NCBI RefSeq assembly: GCF_011064595.1
Contig: NZ_JAALJI010000027.1
Coordinates: 45,163-109,162, forward strand
Reading direction: 5' to 3'
Length of the DNA: 64,000 bases
From: Paludisphaera soli
GTDB taxonomy: Bacteria; Planctomycetota; Planctomycetia; Isosphaerales; Isosphaeraceae
Position 1 is the first letter of the stretch. Each line of letters begins with the position of its first letter. Shown here in pieces: positions 35,048 through 44,177 of the stretch. Position numbers and translations under genes: made by a program. The notes under the pieces were generated by a model. That model was not told the origin of the DNA, did no database searches, and saw nothing but the letters and a program-made list of their open reading frames with translations.

Positions 35048-35277
35048 GGTCTGGGACCCTCCTCCAGGTCGGGGCGCCGATCGCGGCCCCCGGCGGTGAT
35101 ATCGAACAAGTCGGCGGCTTCGACGGCGAGGCCGAGTCCGGCGACGCGACTTTCCGTCCCCGGCTCCGCGGCGGCCGGGCCGAGACCGACGCGGGACGGC
35201 CTCGCGGCGCGGGCCGACGGGACGGGGACCTGATGGAACGAGGCACGTGGCGATCTTCCCCAGTCAAGGACGTACAT
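35044..35277 (-). CDS. Small hypothetical ORF coupled to the SDR gene
   Basis: The 77 codons (MYVLDWGRSPRASFHQVPVP onward) end in a TGA that overlaps the GTG start of the SDR gene. Third-position GC is high. The C-terminal part (VAGLGLAVEAADLFDITAGG) looks structured. No family is recognised. It might be the displaced end of the overlapping upstream ORF (35264-35707) after a frameshift. Low confidence that it is an independent gene. Confidence 0.35.
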   Translation of the reverse strand: MYVLDWGRSPRASFHQVPVPSARAARPSRVGLGPAAAEPGTESRVAGLGLAVEAADLFDITAGGRDRRPDLEEGPRP

Positions 35278-35707
35278 CGGCCCGGCCCGGGGCCGGCTCG
35301 TCCGCGGCGTCCGCCCGGCCGAACCCCGTCGGGCTCGTCGGCGGCGGGGCCGGGACGCGGCATCGAGGGTCGATGGAGGCGTCGCCGAACATCCGGATCG
35401 GTCGTCGCAGCATGACGGCCGCCTCGATCGCGTCCGCGTCCGCGAGCGGCAGTCCGAGGCCTACCATCCCGGTGTGCTGCGAGCGGGCCGTCATCAGGAG
35501 GGGCGCGCTCGCGGACGGGAAGAACGAGCGCCTCGCCGGTGCCGGCGCGGCGGCCCGCAATCGCGGCCGGACGCCCATCTGGGCGGACGCGGAATGCCGG
35601 GGCGTCAGACTCGACCCCGGCAGGAGGTCGCGTCCGAACCAGGCCGGTCGAGCCGGCGGGCTTGGGTCGTCCTGGACCGCTTCGGGCCGTTCCGTGTCGG
35701 GCGTCAT
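35264..35707 (-). CDS. Small hypothetical ORF upstream of the SDR gene
   Basis: There are 147 codons from ATG 35707, Pro/Ala/Arg-rich. A more ordered central part reads MVGLGLPLADADAIEAAVML, then RRPIRMFGDASID. Third-position GC is high. It overlaps the 77-codon ORF by 14 nt in another frame, which could mean a coupled pair or one frameshifted gene. No family is recognised. Confidence 0.4.
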   Translation of the reverse strand: MTPDTERPEAVQDDPSPPARPAWFGRDLLPGSSLTPRHSASAQMGVRPRLRAAAPAPARRSFFPSASAPLLMTARSQHTGMVGLGLPLADADAIEAAVMLRRPIRMFGDASIDPRCRVPAPPPTSPTGFGRADAADEPAPGRADVRP

Positions 35708-35930
35708 GGGCGAATCCGTGCAAAGCAAAGTGGAATCGAGGTCGGACCTCCGGCCCGCCTCCCCCGTCTTACCGAGCCCGCCGGGTCATTCCTCCGGCGA
35801 ACCACCAACGACGGTAACGGACCGGGCCCGAAAGGAGAACCCAAGGTTGAGCAAATACCGGACCGTCCGCCGTAATTCATGGCCGCGAACCAGCATTCGA
35901 TCGTCCTGGGAAGGGAGGACGCCGGCGCGT

Positions 35931-35967
35931 GGAAAGGGCGGACGGCGTGAAGCCGCCCGCCCTTTCC
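35931..35967. terminator. Stem-loop, possible terminator
   Basis: GGAAAGGGCGG (35931-35941) pairs perfectly with CCGCCCTTTCC (35957-35967), with a further GGC/GCC pair inside. It lies about 285 bp downstream of the FG-GAP gene on the minus strand. There is no T-run on either side, so the terminator role is uncertain. Confidence 0.45.
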
Positions 35968-35999
35968 TCGTCTCCGCTGGGGAAGGTTTCCGTCGCCGA

Positions 36000-36099
36000 G
36001 TGCCACGGGTTCGGGGGAACCGTGAATCGGCGTCGGGCCGGTCCCAAGCCGTCTCCGAAGTCCCCGGCCTCTTCACGGGTTCTCCGAACCCGTGGCACC
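36000..36099. repeat. Dispersed 100-bp palindromic repeat, copy 1
   Basis: The ends GTGCCACGGGTTC and GAACCCGTGGCAC are inverted repeats. The centre shares AATCGGCGTCGGGCCG and TCCCAAGCC with the copy at 62366-62466 (GATCGGCGTCGGGCCG and TCCCAAGCC). It does not overlap any gene. It may be a non-autonomous mobile palindrome. Confidence 0.7.
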
Positions 36100-36250
36100 C
36101 TGAGGCTTTCCGCCACGACTTGGTGGTGTTGAGCGAGGAGCGTCCTCCCCGGGAGAGGGTTTTCGCCGCCCAAGGTCTGAGGGTGCGTCCCGGCCATGAT
36201 GGAACGGCCGACGCCAGGGTGCGCGCGATCGGCCCTTCCGCCGGCGGGGG

Positions 36251-37471
36251 TCAGTTCCCCTGGCGGGCCTGTTCCAGCAGGAAGACGCCCTTCTTGTTGG
36301 CGGTGACGACGTCGAGGAGGCCGTCGCCGTTGAAGTCGACGACCTCGAACTGGGTGCCGATGCCGCTCTGGTCGTCGATCTCCCTGGGCTCGAACACGGT
36401 CATGCCATCGGGGTTTTTGGAGGCGCGGAACCAGAAGAGCTGGGCGGGCTTGTCGGAGCCGGGCTCGGCCTGGCCGTGGGACCAGAACCGCTTGCCGGTG
36501 ATCAGGTCCTTGAGGCCGTCGCCGTCGATGTCGGCGGCGATCAGGGCGTGGGTCTCGGAGACCAGCTCGGGGAAGAGGTCGTGGCGGGTGAAGGGGGGCG
36601 GGCCGTCCTTCGCGTCCCCCTGCTCGAACCACCAGATCCCGTACTTGTGGGCGGAGCTGGCGACCACGTCGGCCTTGCCGTCGCCGTTGACGTCGTAGGC
36701 GATCATGTCGGCCACGGCGTCGCCCAGCTGCGCGGGGTGGAACAGCCAGGGCTCGTCCTCGCCCGGCTCGGGCTGCTCCCACCAGCCGCCGGTGCTGATG
36801 ACGTCCTTGCGGCCGTCGCCGTTCAGGTCGCCGACGCCAAGCCCGTGCGCGAACCGCTGGGTGCCGGGGACCCCGTGGCCCTCGCTGATCTCGTGCTTCT
36901 CCCAGGGCTGCTTCGGGTCGGGGCCGGGGGCGAACCAGCCCATCCGACCCTCGTCCTCCTTGCCCTCGGGCTGGAAGCCCATGACCAGCACGCGGCGGCC
37001 GTCGCCGAGGAGGTCGGTGTACAGCGGCGTCTCGTTGCAGGCGCTCGGCCAGATCTCGTGGCGCTCCCAGTAGCCTTCGGCGCCCTGGGGGTTGCGATAC
37101 CAGGCGGCGGCCTTGCCGGGGAAGCCGATGACGATCTGGTCGGGCCAGCCGTCCTTGTCCACGTCGTCGGCCCAGCAGGTCATGCACTCGCTGTAGGACC
37201 GCAGGCCGTCGCCGTAGTCGCCCGGCCGGCGGATGTCGTGCTTGTTCCAGTTCGGGGCCTCGTACCAAGAGTCGCCGATCAGGACGTCGAGCTTGCCGTC
37301 CTTGTTCACGTCGGCCGTGGCGACCCCCTCGGACCGGAACTTGCCCTCGATCGTCGTCTTCTTCCACGAGATCGCCCCGGCCTTCGCCGGGTCGGACGCC
37401 GACGCCCCGGCCGGATTCGAGACGATCGCCGAGAGTCCGAGGACCACGGCCCAGTTTCGCACGCACATCAT
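36251..37471 (-). CDS. Secreted FG-GAP/VCBS repeat protein
   Basis: The 406-residue protein from ATG 37471 has a signal peptide (MMCVRNWAVVLGLSAIVSN, cleavage after ASA). It has at least six blades with the calcium-binding FG-GAP/VCBS signature DxNxDGxxD: ADVNKDGKLDVLIGD, DVDKDGWPDQIVIG, DLNGDGRKDVISTG, DVNGDGKADVVASS, DIDGDGLKDLITGK and DFNGDGLLDVVTAN. It is predicted to be an extracellular or periplasmic beta-propeller, common in planctomycetes; role unknown. The open frame extends another 146 codons upstream but reads antisense to the J-domain region, so the signal-peptide start is preferred. Confidence 0.82.
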   Translation of the reverse strand: MMCVRNWAVVLGLSAIVSNPAGASASDPAKAGAISWKKTTIEGKFRSEGVATADVNKDGKLDVLIGDSWYEAPNWNKHDIRRPGDYGDGLRSYSECMTCWADDVDKDGWPDQIVIGFPGKAAAWYRNPQGAEGYWERHEIWPSACNETPLYTDLLGDGRRVLVMGFQPEGKEDEGRMGWFAPGPDPKQPWEKHEISEGHGVPGTQRFAHGLGVGDLNGDGRKDVISTGGWWEQPEPGEDEPWLFHPAQLGDAVADMIAYDVNGDGKADVVASSAHKYGIWWFEQGDAKDGPPPFTRHDLFPELVSETHALIAADIDGDGLKDLITGKRFWSHGQAEPGSDKPAQLFWFRASKNPDGMTVFEPREIDDQSGIGTQFEVVDFNGDGLLDVVTANKKGVFLLEQARQGN

Positions 37472-37611
37472 GATCGAGCCCCGCAGGGACCTGGAAGCGA
37501 GCCGCCCCCCCGCGCGGGGGGTGGAGATCTCTAGACCATACCCCGACCCGGCCGCGAAGCCAGGGGGGAGCGAGCGCGGGGCGCCGGCCCGACCGCGGGC
37601 CCGCCCATCCC

Positions 37612-38157
37612 TCAGCCGCGCCAGGCGGCGTACTCGACGGCCGCCTCGTAGGCGGCGTTGAGCTGGACCATGGCCGCGTGGTCGCCGCCGCGGTCGGGGT
37701 GGAGCTGCACGGCCTTCCGGCGGTACGCCGCCTTGATCTCGGCGAGCGAGGCGGCGCCGAACAGGCCGAGCGTGTCGAACGCCGCAGTCGGGCCGGTCGG
37801 CGACCAGAGCGCCGCGCGGGCGCGCGCCCGCGCGGCCTCCTCCTCGCGGTCGCGACGGCGGAGGACCTCGTCGGCGTACGCCGCGATCCCGCCCGTCGAG
37901 GCCCCGCACAGCAGGAACCTCGCCCGCGCCTTGCGATCCCGGAGCACGTCTTCCGCGTTGGCCGCCCAGCGGTCCGCGACCTCGCGCAGGGCGGGGTTGG
38001 TCCCCAGCCGCTCCAGGAACGCGACCTCGGCCTCGTCGCGGTTGCGATACTCTCCCAGGTGCAGCACGATCCGGCTGCGGATCCGCCCCTTGGGCCGGTG
38101 CAGCTCCACCACCGCCCAGATGACCTTCCCGTCCTGCTCCTCCGCCGTCAGCAGCAT
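37612..38157 (-). CDS. J-domain (DnaJ-like) protein
   Basis: The protein has 181 residues from ATG 38157. The C-terminal 60 residues form a J domain: FDTLGLFGAASLAEIKAAYR, with HPD at 153-155 in KAVQLHPDRGG. The first 110 residues are not a standard DnaJ region: WAVVELHRPKGRIRSRIVLH and a helical stretch that ends Arg/Glu-rich. The J domain normally stimulates Hsp70 ATPase. No Gly/Phe or zinc region is present, so this is a type III J protein. An earlier in-frame ATG at 38223 would add 22 residues. Confidence 0.75.
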   Translation of the reverse strand: MLLTAEEQDGKVIWAVVELHRPKGRIRSRIVLHLGEYRNRDEAEVAFLERLGTNPALREVADRWAANAEDVLRDRKARARFLLCGASTGGIAAYADEVLRRRDREEEAARARARAALWSPTGPTAAFDTLGLFGAASLAEIKAAYRRKAVQLHPDRGGDHAAMVQLNAAYEAAVEYAAWRG

Positions 38158-38400
38158 CGAAACCGCCCCTCGAATCCGCGAAGGCCCCGCGACCCCCGGC
38201 GCGACGCCGCGGCTCGGCCTCATGGCCCCGTCCCTCCGCACCATGATAGCATCGGGCCCGGTGCGCGACGCCCCCGCCCCCCCGGACGAGCCCGACCGAC
38301 GTCGAACCTCCGGGGCGGCCGGGCCGTCCGGATGGGATCGCCGGCGGGGCGGCCGTCGGCCCCGCTTGCGACGAAGTCCGGCCCCCGCGGAATCCCGATC

Positions 38401-39048
38401 ATGTACACGCCCGCCTCGTTCGCGATGTCCGACCCCTCGGAAATCCACGCCTTCCTGCGCCAGAACGGCTTCGCCCTGCTCGTCACCCGGGGCGGGGGGG
38501 GCCTGACGGCGACCCATCTCCCCTTGCTGCTCGACGCCGAGGCGGGCCCGCGCGGGACGCTCCTCGGCCACATGGCGCGGGCCAACCCCCAGTGGCGCGA
38601 CGTCGAGGGCGAGGCCCTGGCCGTCTTCTCCGGCCCGCACGCCTACATCTCGCCCACCTGGTACGAGGCCCCCGGCACCGTCCCCACCTGGAACTACGCG
38701 GCGGTCCACGCCTACGGCACGCTCCGACTCGTCGAGGACCGCGACGGCCTGCACGACATCCTCACCCGGACCACCGCCTTCTACGAACGGGCCATGCCCC
38801 GGCCCTGGTCCTACGACGTCGACGACCCCGACATCGACAAGATGCTCCGGGCAATCGTCGGCTTCCGGATCGAGATCGCCCGCCTGGAGGGCAAGGCCAA
38901 GCTCAACCAGAACCACCCCGAGGAGCGCCGCCGCAAGGTGATGCAGGCCCTCGAAGCCCGGGGCGACCACGACTCGCGGGCCGTCGCCGAGCTGATGCGG
39001 CGGACGCTCGAAGCGGGGGGCGACGGGCCGAGGGGACGAACCCCCTGA
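38401..39048 (+). CDS. FMN-binding negative transcriptional regulator, PaiB family
   Basis: The 215-residue protein starts MYTPASFAMSD and carries the PaiB signatures TATHLPLLLD, GHMARANPQW, FSGPHAYISPTWY and VPTWNYAAVHAYG. The split-barrel flavin fold suggests FMN binding; in Bacillus PaiB works as a repressor with PaiA (family knowledge), though many homologues act as FMN oxidoreductases. A segment KLNQNHPEERR near the C-terminus is also conserved. It is divergent from the J-domain gene. A remnant resembling the C-terminal 20 residues is found at 44791-44846. Confidence 0.85.
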   Translation: MYTPASFAMSDPSEIHAFLRQNGFALLVTRGGGGLTATHLPLLLDAEAGPRGTLLGHMARANPQWRDVEGEALAVFSGPHAYISPTWYEAPGTVPTWNYAAVHAYGTLRLVEDRDGLHDILTRTTAFYERAMPRPWSYDVDDPDIDKMLRAIVGFRIEIARLEGKAKLNQNHPEERRRKVMQALEARGDHDSRAVAELMRRTLEAGGDGPRGRTP

Positions 39049-39146
39049 CATTTGTCTTGACCGCCCCGGCGCGACTCCGAGATGATTGGGACCCCGGGCC
39101 GGCGGCGAGGTCGTCGGCTCCGACTCCTCCTGACGAGCCCTGAATC

Positions 39147-40100
39147 ATGACGTCGACGCCGAAGTCTCGGTCCCTGCCCCCCCTCGCGGCGACCTTGCTG
39201 GCCGCGTTCGCGCTCGCGTCCGCCGGCCAGGAACCGACGCCGGGCGCGGCACCCGAACCCCTGAAGATCGAGGGGGTCGAGAACGCCTTCCGCCTGAGCC
39301 CGAACCTCTACAGCGGCGGCGACCCGCGCGGCGTCGAGGCCCTGACGGCGCTCAAAAAGCTGGGCGTCCGGACGATCCTGAGCGTCGACGGCGTCGAGCC
39401 GGACGTCGAGGCCGCGCGGCGGCTCGGCATGCGGTACGTCCACCTCCCCATCGGCTACGACGGCGTGCCCCGCGAGCAGGCCGTGCGGATGGTCCAGGCG
39501 GTGCGGACCCTGCCCGGCCCGATCTACGTGCACTGCCACCACGGCATCCACCGCGGCCCGGCGGCGGCGGCCGTCTGCGCCATGGCCTCCGAAGGGTGGA
39601 GCGACGAGCGCGCGGCCGACTGGCTCCGGCTCGCGGGGACCTCGGCCGACTACCGCGGACTCTACGAGTCGGTCCGCGACTTCGCCCCCCCCACGGCGGC
39701 GGAGCTGGAAGCGGCCGGGGCCGAGCTGCCCGAACGCTCGGAGGTCCCCGCGCTGGTCGAGACGATGGTGAAGGTGGACGAGCGCTGGGACGCCCTCAAG
39801 GCCGTTCAGAAGGCCGGCTTCAAGCCCCCCGCCGGCCGACCCGACGTCGACCCGACGGCCGAGGCCCTGCAACTCCTGGAGCTGTACCGCGAGGCGTCCC
39901 GGCTCCCCGATTCGAAGGCCCGGGGCGAGGCGTTCCTCGAACAGACGGCCGCGGCCGAGGCCCTCGCCGACGAGCTTTACCGATCGATGGCGGCCTACGC
40001 GAAGCAGCCCTCGCCGGAGGCGCTCGATCGGCTCGAAGCCTCGTTCGCCGCGGCGGGGAAGAGCTGCAAGTCGTGCCACGCGAGCCACCGGGACCGCTGA
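39147..40100 (+). CDS. Secreted dual-specificity/PTP-type phosphatase fused to a C-type cytochrome motif
   Basis: This 317-residue protein has a signal peptide (PLAATLLAAFALASAGQ). Residues 40-170 form a cysteine-phosphatase fold with the P-loop HCHHGIHRG (Cys130, Arg136), matching CX5R. Residues 175-317 are helical and end with GKSCKSCHASHRDR, a covalent haem site CKSCH (307-311) near the C-terminus as in cytochrome c'/c-556 proteins. A haem-bearing phosphatase is unusual. The start ATG 39147 follows the PaiB stop by 98 bp on the same strand. The catalytic Asp loop (PIGYDGVPRE) is also present. Confidence 0.78.
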   Translation: MTSTPKSRSLPPLAATLLAAFALASAGQEPTPGAAPEPLKIEGVENAFRLSPNLYSGGDPRGVEALTALKKLGVRTILSVDGVEPDVEAARRLGMRYVHLPIGYDGVPREQAVRMVQAVRTLPGPIYVHCHHGIHRGPAAAAVCAMASEGWSDERAADWLRLAGTSADYRGLYESVRDFAPPTAAELEAAGAELPERSEVPALVETMVKVDERWDALKAVQKAGFKPPAGRPDVDPTAEALQLLELYREASRLPDSKARGEAFLEQTAAAEALADELYRSMAAYAKQPSPEALDRLEASFAAAGKSCKSCHASHRDR

Positions 40101-40286
40101 GCCGGGCTGGTCGCCGGATCGCGGGGATCGGGGCCGGGCGGGTCGCGGCGGCCCGGCCGCGAGGTCGGCCCTGGCGGGCGCGGGACCGATCGGTAGAATA
40201 ACCATGCTCGCCCGGGTCGACGCCGACCCGGTCGCCGCGGCGAGTCGAGGTCCGCCCCGCCCCCTGTCGAGAAAGGCAGAAGTTCG

Positions 40287-42650
40287 ATGAATCCCCTCCT
40301 GCGGCGCCTGACCGTCGGCCTGGTCGCGTGCGTCGCCCTCGCCGGCCGCGCGGCGGCGGGCCCCCCGCCCGTCGCGGCCGACGATCTCGACCGGACGATC
40401 CTGCCGATCCCCGAGCCCGAGGCGGCCCCCGTCGCGGAACTCGACGCCCGCAAGGCGGTCGCCCCGCCCCGGGCGCAGGTCCGGGCGCCGAGGGGGGCGC
40501 CGAACGTCGTCCTCGTCCTGCTCGACGACTTCGGCTTCGGCCAGGCGAGCGCCTTCGGGGGCGGCGTCCACACCCCGACCCTGGAGCGGCTGGCGCAGGG
40601 CGGCCTGCGATACACGCGGTTCCACGTCGCGGCCCTCTGCTCGCCGACCCGCGCGGCCCTGCTCACGGGGCGGAACCACCACTCCTGCAACGCCGGGGCG
40701 GTCATGGACGTGGCGACGGCCTTCCCCGGATACACCGGGGTGCGGCCCCGGAACATCACGCCGCTCGCCGAGATCCTCCGCCTGAACGGCTACAGCACGG
40801 CCGCCTTCGGCAAGTGCCACGAGATCCCCCCCTGGGAGGTCAGCCCCTCCGGGCCGACCGACCGGTGGCCGACCCGTTCGGGGTTCGACAAGTTCTACGG
40901 CTTCCTCGGCGGCGAGACCAACCAGTGGGCGCCGGCGGTCTACGACGGGATGACCCGCGTGGAGACCCCCGACGACCCGAACTATCACCTCCTCGTCGAC
41001 ATGACCGACCGGGCGGTCGACTGGGTCCGCCAGCAGCAGGCCCTGACGCCCGACCGGCCGTCCTTCGTCTACTACGCCCCCGGCGCGACCCACGCCCCCC
41101 ACCACGTCCCCAAGGCCTGGTCCGATCGCTACCGGGGCCGTTTCGACGGCGGCTGGGACCGCTACCGCGAGGAGACCCTCGCCCGGCAGAAGGCGCTCGG
41201 CGTCGTCCCAGCCGACGCCAAGCTCGCCCCCAAGCCCGAGGCCGTCAAGGACTGGGACGACCTGACCGCCGACGAGCGCAAGGTCTTCGCCCGGCAGATG
41301 GAGGTCTTCGCCGGCTACGGCGAGATGGTCGACCACGAGGTGGGCCGGCTGGCGGCGGCCGTCGAGGAGCTGGGCCGGATGGACGACACCCTGATCCTCT
41401 ACATCGTCGGCGACAACGGCGCGAGCCCCGAGGGGGGCCTGGACGGGCTGAACAACGAGGCCGGCTTCTTCAACGGCGTCCCCGAGCCCCTGAAGGACAA
41501 GCTCGACGGCCTCGACGACCTGGGAGGCCCCTCGTCCTATCCCCACTACGCGGCGGGCTGGGCGGTGGCCGGCAACACCCCCTTCCGCTACGGCAAGCAG
41601 GTGGCCTCGGACTTCGGCGGCAGCCGGAACCCCATGGTCGTCCACTGGCCGAAGGGCTTCCGGGCCCGGGGCGAGGTCCGCACCCAGTTCCACCACGTGA
41701 TCGACGTCGCGCCGACGATCCTGGAGGCGGCCGGCCTCCCCCAGCCCACGCTCGTCAACGGCGCGACCCAGCATCCGATCGAGGGGGTCAGCCTCGCCTA
41801 CACCTTCGACGACCCCGGGGCCGAGCCCCGGCGCCGCACGCAGTACTTCGAGATCGGCGGGAACCGGGGCGTCTACCACGACGGCTGGTTCGCCGGCACC
41901 GTGCACCGCGCCCCGTGGGAGGCCGCGCCCCGCGCCGCGCTCGCGGACGACCGCTGGGAGCTGTTCCACGTCGACCGGGATTTCAGCCAGGCAGACGACC
42001 TCGCGGCCGCCCACCCGGCCAAGCTGAAGGAACTCCAGGACCTCTTCCTGGCCGAGGCGGCGAAGTACCACGTCCTCCCCATCGACGACCGGAGCGTGGA
42101 GCGGATGGACCCCGCCGTCGCCGGCCGCCCCGACCTCATGGGGGGCCGCACCTCGCTCCGGCTCCACCCGGGCGGGATCGGCCTGGCGGAGAACGCCTTC
42201 ATCAACGTGAAGAACCGCTCCCACGACGTCACCGCCGAGCTGACCGTCCCCGAGGCGGGGGCCGACGGCGTGATCGCGGCCCAGGGGGGCCGGTTCGGCG
42301 GCTGGAGCCTCTACCTCAAGGAGGGGAGGCCGACCTTCGCCTACAACTGGCTCGGCCGGGAACGCTACACCATCGCCGCCGACGAGAAGCTCCCCCCGGG
42401 CGAGGTCACCCTCCGCTACGAGTTCCAGTACGACGGCGGCGGCCGCGGCGCGGGGGGGAAGGGGACGCTCCTCGTCGACGGCCGAAAGGTCGCCGAGGGG
42501 CGGATCGACAGGACCATCCCCAACATCATCTCCGTCGACGAGACCGCCAACGTCGGCGTCGACGAGGAGACGACGGTGACCGAGGACTACGCCGAACGCC
42601 GCAACAAGTTCACCGGCGTCATCCGCGCCGTCACCATCGAACTGAAGTGA
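40287..42650 (+). CDS. Arylsulfatase-type sulfatase
   Basis: The 787-residue protein has a signal peptide (1-24). The sulfatase signature CSPTR (Cys118-Arg122, followed by AALLTG) contains the Cys converted to formylglycine. The metal-binding pattern VVLVLLDDFGFG is also present, and IVGDNGASPEGG is the second signature. The last 150 residues form a beta-rich C-terminal module seen in type A arylsulfatases (LRYEFQYDGGGRGAGG). It would cleave sulfate esters of polysaccharides, a typical planctomycete activity. No formylglycine-generating enzyme gene is seen in the window. The Shine-Dalgarno is GAAAGGCAG upstream. Confidence 0.9.
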   Translation: MNPLLRRLTVGLVACVALAGRAAAGPPPVAADDLDRTILPIPEPEAAPVAELDARKAVAPPRAQVRAPRGAPNVVLVLLDDFGFGQASAFGGGVHTPTLERLAQGGLRYTRFHVAALCSPTRAALLTGRNHHSCNAGAVMDVATAFPGYTGVRPRNITPLAEILRLNGYSTAAFGKCHEIPPWEVSPSGPTDRWPTRSGFDKFYGFLGGETNQWAPAVYDGMTRVETPDDPNYHLLVDMTDRAVDWVRQQQALTPDRPSFVYYAPGATHAPHHVPKAWSDRYRGRFDGGWDRYREETLARQKALGVVPADAKLAPKPEAVKDWDDLTADERKVFARQMEVFAGYGEMVDHEVGRLAAAVEELGRMDDTLILYIVGDNGASPEGGLDGLNNEAGFFNGVPEPLKDKLDGLDDLGGPSSYPHYAAGWAVAGNTPFRYGKQVASDFGGSRNPMVVHWPKGFRARGEVRTQFHHVIDVAPTILEAAGLPQPTLVNGATQHPIEGVSLAYTFDDPGAEPRRRTQYFEIGGNRGVYHDGWFAGTVHRAPWEAAPRAALADDRWELFHVDRDFSQADDLAAAHPAKLKELQDLFLAEAAKYHVLPIDDRSVERMDPAVAGRPDLMGGRTSLRLHPGGIGLAENAFINVKNRSHDVTAELTVPEAGADGVIAAQGGRFGGWSLYLKEGRPTFAYNWLGRERYTIAADEKLPPGEVTLRYEFQYDGGGRGAGGKGTLLVDGRKVAEGRIDRTIPNIISVDETANVGVDEETTVTEDYAERRNKFTGVIRAVTIELK

Positions 42651-42895
42651 GCGACGGAGCCCCCGCCCGGTCTGATGCGGGCGATGCGGAAGGGATGAAC
42701 CCGCGCCTCCCCGCGCGGGCGTCATCGCCGCGGGACGTGGCCCCGATTCCCTGATTCGAGAAGTCGCCGTCGAGCCTGGTGATCGAGGACCGAGAGTCCG
42801 TGACGCCCTGGAGTCTTCCAAACGCGAGAGGGCGTCTCGATCACCATCGTTCCCGAGAAGCTCCGCGAGTCGACGCGACAGGGGGGATCAGGTCC

Positions 42896-43558
42896 ATGAA
42901 GCCGAACGACGGATTGACCATCTTCGACGTCGTCATCCTGGTCGCGTCGATCGCCGCGGGACTGGCCGTCACGAGAGGCTTGCCCGATTACCAGGGGATC
43001 TATCGGCAGTTCGGGATGACCGTGGAGTTCCTTGGGGGCGGAAGCAGTGGGATCGGCCTGGAGACGCCGGGTCGATTCTTCAAGCCTCTCGCAGGTCGCC
43101 CATTGCATCATCGGCCCTCGTTCTGGCTTGGGCATGTCCCGTACTGGGCAGGGCCTCCTCTCTTCTTCATGACCGTCGCCTCGGCGGCGCTCGAGTTCCG
43201 GAGCCCGGGACCTCGCAGGCGGCTCCTGGCTCGCAGGCCTGGCCTGGTCGCCGGACTCGCCGTGATCGCGGCCGCGTTCGCCGTGGCGATTCATGGCCTC
43301 CAATATCTGATCGCGATCGGGAGACCGTGGAATCAGTTGAAGCCGCACTTGCCGCCGTGCTCGGGCTACTTCTGGACTTCGCTCCCCGTTTTCGCGGGTT
43401 ACACGGTGGCCGTCCTCTGGCTCTCCCTGGTCCTGAGCGGCTCCTGGTCGTCCGATCCGGGATCGAGGGCGAGGCTCGGTCGAGCCCTCGGCTGGAGTTG
43501 GGTCGCGATGGCCGCTTCGAGCGAAGTGGGCGTGTGGCTTTACCTCCTGAATTCCTGA
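42896..43558 (+). CDS. Membrane protein of unknown function
   Basis: The 220-residue protein from ATG 42896 (GGGGGGATCAGG upstream) has about five hydrophobic helices, including IFDVVILVASIAAGLAVTRG, VPYWAGPPLFFMTVASAALE, PGLVAGLAVIAAAFAVAIHG and SLPVFAGYTVAVLWLSLVLS. No catalytic motif or known family is recognised. An inverted repeat (GGTGATCGAG near 42778 and CTCGATCACC near 42836) sits in the upstream 245-bp gap. The gene follows the sulfatase on the same strand but is probably transcribed separately. Confidence 0.55.
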   Translation: MKPNDGLTIFDVVILVASIAAGLAVTRGLPDYQGIYRQFGMTVEFLGGGSSGIGLETPGRFFKPLAGRPLHHRPSFWLGHVPYWAGPPLFFMTVASAALEFRSPGPRRRLLARRPGLVAGLAVIAAAFAVAIHGLQYLIAIGRPWNQLKPHLPPCSGYFWTSLPVFAGYTVAVLWLSLVLSGSWSSDPGSRARLGRALGWSWVAMAASSEVGVWLYLLNS

Positions 43559-44177
43559 CACCGTCTCGTTACGCGGTTTCGTGGGATGGGCATCGCCGGT
43601 CGCCTTTGGCGACGACAGGCAGCCGGTGAGCGGCGCCTACCCTACGCGCTGATGGACGCGACCTTAAGGGCGTTACGCGACGATCCCCTCGGCCGGCAGG
43701 GCCGACGAAGACGAACGATCTGCGGAGAAAACCGGCCGCTCCAGAGATTTCCGGGATTTCGGTCGATTCCGAATCGAACGCCCAGTGAAATCAAGATATC
43801 GACCGTGACCGTCGCGAGCGGCGTGGCAGGAATCGGTCAAGGGAGCCCCGCCCTGCGACTCGTCGCGGCGCGGCGCGGGGCTTCGTGCTTCTCGGCGGCC
43901 CAGATGGGTGGACTGGGATGGGATGAAGCGGCCCCGCCAGGCAATCACCGCCGCCGAGCCGGGGCCCTCGTCGTCCTCGGGAACCGGCGGTCGCAGGCCG
44001 AAGGGTTGAGGGTTCCGACGCGGAGGCGCCTCGCGGGCGATGGCCCGGACGCGACCGGGAAAGGAGGAGCTTCACGACGCGACGCCGTCCGATCGTCCGA
44101 TCGTCCGACCGCCCCCGGTCGCGGCCTTCGGCCTCGCACGCCGCGCCTCCGCCGGGATCCGAATCGGGAGGTGGGCC
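43559..44177. other. 619-bp interval without a supported gene
   Basis: Open frames on both strands here have poor coding character (rich in Arg, Pro, Ser) and no recognisable motif. No palindrome or terminator stands out. The right end contains the ribosome-binding region (GGGAGGTGGGCC) of the following gene. Confidence 0.5.

Larger units (their letters stand above)
35708..36250. other. Gene-free interval with hairpin and dispersed repeat
   Basis: No gene is supported here. The interval lies between two minus-strand genes and contains a strong hairpin at 35931-35967 and a 100-bp dispersed repeat at 36000-36099, also found at 62366-62466. The remaining parts show no clear signal. Confidence 0.55.

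Noticed and set aside
38811..42821. A 1,336-codon minus-strand open frame across the sulfatase and phosphatase genes
   Set aside because: The plus strand has clear catalytic motifs (CSPTR, HCHHGIHRG). The minus frame has no recognisable domain and antisense-type composition.
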